From positions 269,013 to 333,012 of the forward strand of contig NZ_BSTN01000007.1 in the NCBI RefSeq assembly GCF_030269545.1: a stretch of DNA of 64,000 nucleotides, in the 5' to 3' direction. The notes under the pieces are model-generated. The model was given only the letters and a program-made list of their open reading frames with translations, searched no databases and was not told where the DNA came from. The DNA is from Actinomadura sp. NBRC 104425. Lineage in GTDB: Bacteria > Actinomycetota > Actinomycetes > Streptosporangiales > Streptosporangiaceae. Of the stretch, positions 29,069 to 35,804 are shown one piece after another (position 1 is the stretch's first letter; the number at the start of each line of letters is the position of its first letter). The position numbers and the translations under genes are program-made.

Positions 29069-30046
29069 TCAGCCGCGCTGCGCGCGCCAGCGGTCGAGCA
29101 CGGCCCGCTCGGTGGCGGGGTCGAGTCCCGCTCGGCGTTCGCGCTCCGGGCCCAGCGAGCGTTCCCAGTCCAGGCAGGCGCGGACGGTTTCGGCAAGTGG
29201 GCGGCAGCTGAGCCCCGCCTGTGCCGCGGGCCGCGGGTCCCGGCTCAGCAGACCCGCCTCCTCGGGGCGGCGCACCCACAGCGGCAGGGAGCACGGCCCG
29301 GACCACGGGGCCACACCCGCGGCCAGCAGGAAGTCCTGCGGAACCCACACAACGTCGCAACGGGCGCCCAGGGCCGCGACCATGCCGTCCAGCATGGCCC
29401 CGAAGCCGACCGGTGTCCCGACGGCGTCGAACACTCCGGACCGCCGCTGCTCGGCGCACCGCACGAGCCATTCCGCCAGGTCCGCGACGTCGATCCACTG
29501 GACGAGGTCGCCCGGCTCACCCGGCGCCAGCACGGTCCCCCCGCGCGCGATCCGCGCCGGCCAGTAGCCGAACCGGTCGGAGCGGTCCTCCCGGCCGACG
29601 ATCAGACCCGGCCGGACGATGAGGGCGCGCGGCCCGAACAGCCGCGCCACCGCCTCCTCCGCCGCCCGCTTGGCCTGCGGGAACGGCCCGGTCTCGGCCG
29701 GCTCGACCAGCTCGGCGTCCGTTGTGGCGCCGGGCGTGGAGCGGTCGCGGTACACCAGGCAGGACGAAACGAACGTCCAGTGCCCCACGCGGTCGCGCAT
29801 CCGTTCGGCGAGCAGCCGCACATGCCGGGCCGGACGGCGCGCGACATCGATCACCGCGTCGAACGTCCCGTCCGGCGGCGGGCCCGGGTCCGGGAGGGTC
29901 CAGTCGGCCCGCACGTGGGTCGCGCCGGGCGGCGGAGGGCCGGACGCGCCGCGGGTCAGGCACACCACCCGGTGGCCGCGGGCGATCGCGGTCTCGGCCA
30001 CCGCGCGGGACAGGAAGGCCGTTCCGCCGGTGACCAATACCCGCAT
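29069..30046 (-). CDS. NAD-dependent epimerase/dehydratase (extended SDR)
   Basis: 325 residues, ATG reading MRVLVTGGTAFLSRAVAE. The GGTAFLS motif stands in for the usual GGTGFLG nucleotide motif, and HWTFVSSCLVYRD holds the serine strand. The YXXXK tyrosine seems replaced, since the expected position reads FPQAKRAAEE; this is seen in several reductase-like members. VQWIDVADLAEWLV is typical of extended SDRs. It acts on an NDP-sugar or similar; a missing Tyr would argue against simple epimerase chemistry. It is divergent from the phosphotransferase gene. Confidence 0.82.
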   Translation of the reverse strand: MRVLVTGGTAFLSRAVAETAIARGHRVVCLTRGASGPPPPGATHVRADWTLPDPGPPPDGTFDAVIDVARRPARHVRLLAERMRDRVGHWTFVSSCLVYRDRSTPGATTDAELVEPAETGPFPQAKRAAEEAVARLFGPRALIVRPGLIVGREDRSDRFGYWPARIARGGTVLAPGEPGDLVQWIDVADLAEWLVRCAEQRRSGVFDAVGTPVGFGAMLDGMVAALGARCDVVWVPQDFLLAAGVAPWSGPCSLPLWVRRPEEAGLLSRDPRPAAQAGLSCRPLAETVRACLDWERSLGPERERRAGLDPATERAVLDRWRAQRG

Positions 30047-30468
30047 GCCGCTCGCCGTTCTCCGAGTCCCGCCTTTGGCGGGATGCCACGCTCGACACCC
30101 CTTGCCGTCCGCCGGAGCGGATACTAACCGCCGCCGCCCGCCGGGCGGAACGATCGCTCCGGCGGGATGCGCGCCGGGCGGAGCCCCCGGCCAACGGCGT
30201 GACCGGTCCACGCATGCCGAGCACACCTCTCCGGCGGGGCGGGCGGTGGCGGACGGCGCGTCGCCGGGCGGCGGCAGGGTTGTCCGCCGCCCGGCCGAAG
30301 ATTATGATCACGCGGCGAACCTGGCGACGCCGGGAACATCAGGCCGATGTCCGTCGCCGCGAGGCTGCCGTCTCGTCGGCCCTGGGGGGACACGGCGTCG
30401 GTACGAGTGGGGTTGGGGGCCGATTGGGTGAGCCGACCCCGGCGGGCCTGCCCGTTTCGGCGCGCCGG
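30047..30468. promoter_or_regulatory. Divergent intergenic region
   Basis: 422 bp between the leftward epimerase and the rightward phosphotransferase genes should contain both promoters. A phosphotransferase frame is open back to 30199, so the start could be further upstream. Nothing else is distinguishable. Confidence 0.4.
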
Positions 30469-31380
30469 ATGGGATGGACGGCTTTGCCGCCCGAGGTCCG
30501 TTGCGCCATCGAAGACCGGCTCGGTTCGCCCGTCGTCGCGTCCAGCACCCGGCGCGGCGGTTTCTCTCCCGGCGTGGCGGCCGTTGTGACGTGCGCCGAT
30601 GGGGAGCGGTACTTCGTCAAGGCGGTGCATCCCGATCTCAATCCCGTGTCTCCGGTGATGTACCGGGACGAGGCCAGGTGTGCCGCCGCGTTGCCGGGCC
30701 GGGTGCCCGCGCCGCGGCTTCGCCATGTCCACGACGACGGCTGGGTTGCGCTCGTCTTCGAGGCGGTCGACGGCGCTCCGCCCGAGGTGCCCTGGCGGGC
30801 GGTGGACGTGCGGCGGCTGCTGGGCACCGTCGAGCTGCTGACCGCCGCGCCGGTGGGCGGTGATCTGGCCGCCCTCCCGCCGGTTCCGGACCGGCTGGAC
30901 GAGAGCTTCCGGGCCTACCGGCGGCTGGCCGACGGCAACGGCCTGGACGCCCTGTCGGACTGGGAGCGCCGCCACCTGGACCGGCTGGCCGCGGCCGCCG
31001 AGGACGCCCTGGAGTTCACGGCGGGCGACTTTCTGGTGCATCTCGATCTGCGCGCCGACAACATCATCTCGTCCCGGGACGGCGACTACATCGTCGACTG
31101 GTCCTGGGCGTCGGCCGGGGCCCCCTGGATCGACAAGGTGTGCCTTCTGGTGAACGTGGCGACCTACGGCGGCGACCCCGAGCCGTTCCTCGCCGACGAC
31201 CGGGTCCTGGCCGCGGTGCCGCCGGACCATGTGACCGCCTTCCTCGCCGGGCTCAGCGGCATGTGGGCCGAGGCCGTCGCGCAGCCGCCGCCGCCCGGAA
31301 TCCCCAATCTGCGCGCCTTCCAGGATCTCCAGGCCACCGCGGTGCGCGCGTGGATTCGTGCCCGGACGGGCTGGGACTGA
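30469..31380 (+). CDS. APH/choline-kinase-fold phosphotransferase
   Basis: About 303 residues from the ATG in MGWTALPPEV. The kinase-like fold is shown by SSTRRGGFSPGVAAVVTCADG (nucleotide loop), YFVKAVHPD (Lys), the catalytic loop LVHLDLRADNII and the metal Asp in YIVDWSWAS. Relatives phosphorylate aminoglycosides, macrolides or metabolic alcohols, but many actinobacterial ones have no known substrate. In this setting it could modify the cluster product (resistance) or belong to an unrelated conserved unit with the later phosphotransferase. Confidence 0.8.
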   Translation: MGWTALPPEVRCAIEDRLGSPVVASSTRRGGFSPGVAAVVTCADGERYFVKAVHPDLNPVSPVMYRDEARCAAALPGRVPAPRLRHVHDDGWVALVFEAVDGAPPEVPWRAVDVRRLLGTVELLTAAPVGGDLAALPPVPDRLDESFRAYRRLADGNGLDALSDWERRHLDRLAAAAEDALEFTAGDFLVHLDLRADNIISSRDGDYIVDWSWASAGAPWIDKVCLLVNVATYGGDPEPFLADDRVLAAVPPDHVTAFLAGLSGMWAEAVAQPPPPGIPNLRAFQDLQATAVRAWIRARTGWD

Positions 31381-31843
31381 TGGCCGGGGCTCGACCGGTG
31401 CCGCCGCGATCTCGGTGCAGATGTGCAGAGGATGTGAATGGGCACGGGAGGCCGCCAGTGAGGGAAATCCTCGTCCGCGTGGACGGCCACCTGCCCGACT
31501 CCCTTTCCCGGCCGCCGGTCGTCCGCACGGCGACCGGAACCGCCCGTGAGGTCGGACGGATACACCCGCGGCCGCCGCCGGGTCTTCGACGGCCTCCGCT
31601 GCGCCGTCCCCGGCTCTGGGCGGGGCCGCGGCGCCGGAGCCCGCTGCCGGACCGAGCGGTGCGCCGTGCGGAACGTCGACGCGGCGCGCGGATCGGTGGT
31701 CCGCCGGGTTCCGCCGGCGCGGTTCGGCCCGGAGAAACACGACATCGTCCCGCCGCAGCCGAAAGCACCGGGCCTGGACGGCGGCGGCCGGGACGACGAC
31801 CGGCCCCGCCGCCGGCTCGGCCGGAGCGAGGAGAGGTGCCGCC
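31381..31843. other. 463-bp gap between phosphotransferase and NodS-like genes
   Basis: A frame opens at GTG 31458 after GGGAGG (starting REILVRVDGHLPDS) and stays open to 31847, but it becomes Arg/Pro-rich and overlaps the next start, so I do not call it a gene. The remainder is very GC-rich, with no clear hairpin or promoter. Confidence 0.4.
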
Positions 31844-32473
31844 GTGACAGACCGACAAGTGCGCGCCGAGGAGCGGCGAACGGCCGAACCGCCGCCGACG
31901 AGTTTCAGCGAGGAGTACTTCGACCGCCGGTACGCCCGCGATCCCGACCCGTGGGGCCTGGCGCGCCGGTGGTACGAACGCCGCAAGTACGCGATCACCC
32001 TGGCGTCGCTGCCGCGGGAGCGCTACCGCGCCTGCTTCGAGCCCGGCTGCTCGATAGGGGAGCTGACCCGGCTGCTCGCGCCGCGCTGCGACCGGCTGCT
32101 CGCCGTCGACTTCGCCGAGGACGCGGTGCGGCAGGCCCGCGCGGCGGTGCGCGACTTCGACCATGTCGAGGTGCGGCGGTCTACGCTGCCCGCGCAGCTG
32201 CCGAACGGTCCGTTCGACCTGGTCGTCGTCAGCGAGATCCTCTACTACCTGTCCCGGGACGACCTCGATCTGATGCTGGACGGGCTCGTCGACCGGCTGG
32301 AGGCCGGCGGCGATCTCGTGGCCGTGCACTGGTGCGGCAACGGCCCCCCGCGCCGCTACAACGGGCACGACGTGCACCCGGTGATCGAGGCGCGCGAGGA
32401 GCTGGAACGGCTCGTGCACCACTCGGACGAGCAGTTCGTGCTGGACGTCTTCCGCCGGAAGGGGACGGCGTGA
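31844..32473 (+). CDS. NodS-like SAM methyltransferase
   Basis: 209 residues. The N-terminal EEYFDRRYARDPDPWGLARRWYERRKYAITLASLP is characteristic of NodS-like proteins. Motif I appears as CFEPGCSIGELTRLLAP, then LAVDFAEDAVRQARA and PFDLVVVSEILYYLSRDDL. NodS N-methylates amino sugars of Nod factors after deacetylation, and relatives often pair with PIG-L deacetylases. Here one lies 8 kb upstream, so an N-methylated amino sugar is a reasonable guess. Its stop overlaps the GTG of the next phosphotransferase. Confidence 0.82.
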   Translation: MTDRQVRAEERRTAEPPPTSFSEEYFDRRYARDPDPWGLARRWYERRKYAITLASLPRERYRACFEPGCSIGELTRLLAPRCDRLLAVDFAEDAVRQARAAVRDFDHVEVRRSTLPAQLPNGPFDLVVVSEILYYLSRDDLDLMLDGLVDRLEAGGDLVAVHWCGNGPPRRYNGHDVHPVIEAREELERLVHHSDEQFVLDVFRRKGTA

Positions 32474-33294
32474 CGCAGGTGCAGAGCTCGCCTCCGGGCG
32501 CGCGGCACCGGCCCTGGGCCGAGCTGCCCCGTGAGACCCGCGAGGCGGTGGAGGCGCATGTCGGGCCCGTCACCGAGGTGGAGCGCATCGAGATCGGGGA
32601 ACGGTCCGAGATCGCGTCCGTGCTGGAGACGCCGGACGGCAGGATCTTCGCCAAGGGCGTGCCCGCCGACGCCCGGGACGCGCCGTGGCTCGACAACGAG
32701 GCCAGGATCAACCCGTACGTGGCGGGCCTCGCCCCGCGGCTGCTGTGCAGGGTGCTGGCCGGCGGGTGGCTCGTCCTCGGGTTCGAGCACGTGGCGGGAC
32801 GGTACGTGGACTACTCCCCGGGCTCGGCGGACCTGGTCAAGGTCGCGGCGGTGCTGACGGCGCTCCAGGGGCTGCGCTGCCCGGACGTGGTGTCCAGGCG
32901 GGTCGAGCGCCGGTGGGCGGGGCTCGCCGTCCGCCCGCCCGCGGTGTCCGGCGACATGCTGGTCCACACCGACCTCAACCCCGGCAACGTCCTGGTCACC
33001 GAAGACCGCGCCTACCTGCTGGACTGGGCGGCGGCCTGCCGGGGGGCCGCGTGGACTGAACCCGCCATGCTCGTTCCCCGTCTCATCGCACATGGACATA
33101 GCCCCGGGGACGCGGAGGCGTGGGCGGCGCGGTTCGAATCCTGGCGCCGCGTTACGGCAGAGGCGCTGGGAACGATGGCGGCCGCCGAGGCCGACAAGTG
33201 GGAGGCGACAGCATCCCAATGGCCGTATCCAGAAATAGTCCGCACGGCCGCCGCGGCACGCCGGTGGCGGGACTGGCGTCTGACTCACCGCTGA
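32470..33294 (+). CDS. Second APH-fold phosphotransferase
   Basis: 274 residues, GTG coupled to the NodS-like gene. Nucleotide loop IGERSEIASVLETPDG, Lys in RIFAKGVP, catalytic loop MLVHTDLNPGNVLV and metal Asp in AYLLDWAAACRGA are all present. It is a paralogue of the 30469 gene but clearly diverged. Two such kinases flanking a methyltransferase suggest a small functional unit. Whether it belongs to the biosynthetic cluster is unclear. It ends 37 bp before the coupling-protein gene. Confidence 0.8.
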   Translation: MTQVQSSPPGARHRPWAELPRETREAVEAHVGPVTEVERIEIGERSEIASVLETPDGRIFAKGVPADARDAPWLDNEARINPYVAGLAPRLLCRVLAGGWLVLGFEHVAGRYVDYSPGSADLVKVAAVLTALQGLRCPDVVSRRVERRWAGLAVRPPAVSGDMLVHTDLNPGNVLVTEDRAYLLDWAAACRGAAWTEPAMLVPRLIAHGHSPGDAEAWAARFESWRRVTAEALGTMAAAEADKWEATASQWPYPEIVRTAAAARRWRDWRLTHR

Positions 33295-33331
33295 TCCGCG
33301 GCGCCCGGCCGGCCGAGAAAGGTACCGCTTC

Positions 33332-35329
33332 ATGGCTCTGAGCAAGGATCGCCCGCCCGGCGGCGGGGTGTCGCTGAAGAAGAAGCTGGGAACGTCGGGC
33401 CTGCGGAAGAAGAAGGGCGGACCCCCGCAGGTCAGGGAAGCACACGGCCCCCTCTGGTCGAACGAGGAGATCATCGTCGTCGGCGTGGGGGTCGTGCTGG
33501 CGGCCGTCTGGGTCCTGGGGTTCCTCGCCTGGGCCGCCGGCGGGTTGGTCGCGCTCGTCACCAACGGCACCTGGCCCGGCGTGTCCGCCACGCGGTCGTT
33601 CCAGCTGCTCATCTCCCTGGTCGGCCACTGGGACGAACGGAGCCTCGCCTGGCCGGCCGAGGACCGGTCCGTGCTGGGACCGGACTGGATGTTCTGGTCG
33701 CTGTACGCCGTCATGGTCGCGGTGACGGGCACCGTGGGGACGCTCGTGATCGGCTGGCTCCGCCGCACCTTGGCCGAACGGCGGCGTGCGTGGCGTGTCA
33801 AGGTCCGCCAGTCGCAGCGGGACAACTCGGCCATCTGGGCCCGGGCCGAGGATGTCGAGGCGTTGCGGGTGGAGGACCGCCTGTCGCTGTCCGGGCGCGT
33901 CTACCTGGGCGAGATGGTCAACGACCGGTCGACCAAGCTGGCGACGCCGAAGTACACCTCGATCGCGGTCATCGCGCCGACGGGCTCGTCCAAGACCGTC
34001 AAGTATGTGGTGCCGACCATCCTGACCTGGCCCGACGCCGTGTTCGTCACGTCCACCAAGAACGACATCGCCGACCTGACGCTGGGCTGGCGCGGCGAAC
34101 GGCTCGGCCGACCGGTGTACGTGTTCGACCCCGCCGGCGAGTGGCCGGAGCACCAGCAGAAGTACCTGGCCGCCTGGTCGCCGCTGATGGAGATCGAGAA
34201 CTTCGCCGACGCCGACAAGGTCTCCCAGTGGCTGTCGGAGGCGGCCATGGCGAACGCCAGCATGGACCCCAAGGTGACCTACTGGGTCAACCTCACCCAG
34301 ATCGCCCTGGGGCCGATGCTGTGGATCGCCAGGAAGATGAACAAAAACATGCAGGATGTCGCCAACTGGACCGGCTACATGCGCTTCGACGAGATCGAGG
34401 CGCTCTTCGACGAGTACGAGGCCCAGATCGGTGACGACCCCGAGGCCAAGACCGACCTCGCGCTGGCCCGGCGCGGGCTGGCGGCCACCGCCAAGCGCGA
34501 CAAGTACACCCTTCCCGGCATCCTGGCCAACGCCGACGTCATCCTGAGGCCCTTCACCTCCCCGCAGATGGCGCCGACGACCGACATCAGGTTCGACGAG
34601 AACGGGCGGCCCTACAGCCCCTACGGCCGCAGGGTGCTGAACATCTCCGACGTCCTGGACAACGGCGGGACCCTCTACGCCATCAGCGACGAGGAGGAGC
34701 AGGAGATGCTCCGCCCCGCCTTCCAGTGCATCGCGCAGTGCTTCCTGCGGGCCTGCCGCAAGAAGCAGCGCAGGCTGGGCGCCGGTCCGCTGCCCAACCC
34801 GCCGCTGCTCCTGCTGGAGGAGGCCGCCAACGTCGCCCCGCTGCCGACCCTCGACAAGATGGCCGCGACCTACCGCGGCTACGGCATCGTGATCATGTCG
34901 ATCTGGCAGGACGAGGCGCAGGTCGCCACGCTCTACGACTCCCGGGCCACCACGGTGCTGGGTAACCACACGACCCGGGTGTACCTGCCGGGCTCCTCGG
35001 ACGACACGACGCTGGACCGCCTCTCCCGGCTCATCGGCGACCAGGCGGTGTCCCAGCGCAGGCTCGGCTACTCGCACCACGGCGGCCGCAACAACGTCAT
35101 GGTGCATGAGGGAACCGAGGACGTCCGGCTGGCCCCGATCGACTATCTGCGCACCATGCCGAAGGACGAGGCGGTCATCCTGTCCGGCAACCTGCCCCCG
35201 ATGAAGGTCGCGGCCACGCCGTGGTTCAAGGATGACGAGATGCGTGCCCGCATCGGGCCGGAGATGTGCGAGAAGTACGACCGCGCCTTCGGCGGTGGCG
35301 GCGGCCAGAACACGAAGGTGAAGGCCTGA
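33332..35329 (+). CDS. VirD4/TraD-type coupling ATPase
   Basis: 665 residues. A Lys-rich head is followed by two transmembrane segments (about 45-75, IIVVGVGVVLAAVWVLGFLA, and about 118-145). The AAA-type ATPase has Walker A IAPTGSSKT (about 213-222), FVTSTKNDI, and Walker B LLLLEEAANVAPL (about 491-503), followed by GIVIMSIWQDEAQ, as in T4SS coupling proteins that deliver substrates to VirB4 and the channel. It lacks operon contact with the VirB-like genes, being 20 kb from them across the biosynthetic cluster. AAAGG lies before the ATG. Confidence 0.88.
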   Translation: MALSKDRPPGGGVSLKKKLGTSGLRKKKGGPPQVREAHGPLWSNEEIIVVGVGVVLAAVWVLGFLAWAAGGLVALVTNGTWPGVSATRSFQLLISLVGHWDERSLAWPAEDRSVLGPDWMFWSLYAVMVAVTGTVGTLVIGWLRRTLAERRRAWRVKVRQSQRDNSAIWARAEDVEALRVEDRLSLSGRVYLGEMVNDRSTKLATPKYTSIAVIAPTGSSKTVKYVVPTILTWPDAVFVTSTKNDIADLTLGWRGERLGRPVYVFDPAGEWPEHQQKYLAAWSPLMEIENFADADKVSQWLSEAAMANASMDPKVTYWVNLTQIALGPMLWIARKMNKNMQDVANWTGYMRFDEIEALFDEYEAQIGDDPEAKTDLALARRGLAATAKRDKYTLPGILANADVILRPFTSPQMAPTTDIRFDENGRPYSPYGRRVLNISDVLDNGGTLYAISDEEEQEMLRPAFQCIAQCFLRACRKKQRRLGAGPLPNPPLLLLEEAANVAPLPTLDKMAATYRGYGIVIMSIWQDEAQVATLYDSRATTVLGNHTTRVYLPGSSDDTTLDRLSRLIGDQAVSQRRLGYSHHGGRNNVMVHEGTEDVRLAPIDYLRTMPKDEAVILSGNLPPMKVAATPWFKDDEMRARIGPEMCEKYDRAFGGGGGQNTKVKA

Positions 35330-35395
35330 CGCCATCCGGCGCGTCCGTCCACGGGCCGCCGGGCGACCGACCGTGGACTGACGCGCCGGCCCGCC

Positions 35396-35761
35396 TCATT
35401 CTTCGGGGATGCGGTGGCCGGGGACGGACGGCCAGCGGACGGTCATGACGACGGCGTCCTCCTCCGCCTCCCACGAATGGTCGACGCCCGGCCCCCACAC
35501 GACGTAGTCGCCCTGTTCGGACAGCACCACGTCGCCGTCCGGGAACTCCAGGCGGAAACGGCCGCTGATCAGTACGAGGAGTGCGGTGCGCCGGTCGCCC
35601 TCGGTCCAGCGGGCGCGCCGCTCACCGCGCGGGTGCACCCCCCACTTGATCTCCACGTCGCCGCTGTGCCGCAGGTCGCCGACCGGCTTGAAGTGGCCCA
35701 GCAACCAGCCCCGGTCGGCGGCGGCGTCGGCCGCGGCCCTGCCGACGTACACGTTGCGCAT
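35396..35761 (-). CDS. Small cupin-fold protein
   Basis: 121 residues starting MRNVYVG. The core VEIKWGVHPRGERRARWTEGD, LLVLISGRFRLEFPDGDVVL, GDYVVWGPGVDHSWEAEEDAV is a single cupin barrel with the two cupin motifs and several possible metal ligands (His, Glu, His). Function is not predictable; such proteins are often sensors or isomerases. It follows the ParA-like gene by 43 bp on the same strand and may be cotranscribed with it. Confidence 0.75.
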   Translation of the reverse strand: MRNVYVGRAAADAAADRGWLLGHFKPVGDLRHSGDVEIKWGVHPRGERRARWTEGDRRTALLVLISGRFRLEFPDGDVVLSEQGDYVVWGPGVDHSWEAEEDAVVMTVRWPSVPGHRIPEE

Positions 35762-35804
35762 CACCGTGCCCGACGCCGACGGCCGGTACGCCGGCGCCGG
35801 ACGG

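Noticed and set aside
31458..31847. 130-residue frame beginning REILVRVDGHLPDS
   Set aside because: Opening looks protein-like and has a GGGAGG site, but it turns Arg/Pro-rich and overlaps the NodS-like start. Left as a remark only.
33129..33146. tRNA T-arm-like GGTTCGAATCC inside the second phosphotransferase gene, considered as an attachment-site copy of tRNA-Ser
   Set aside because: Only the 11-nt universal T-loop core matches; the flanks differ from tRNA-Ser and the bases encode a normal part of the kinase.
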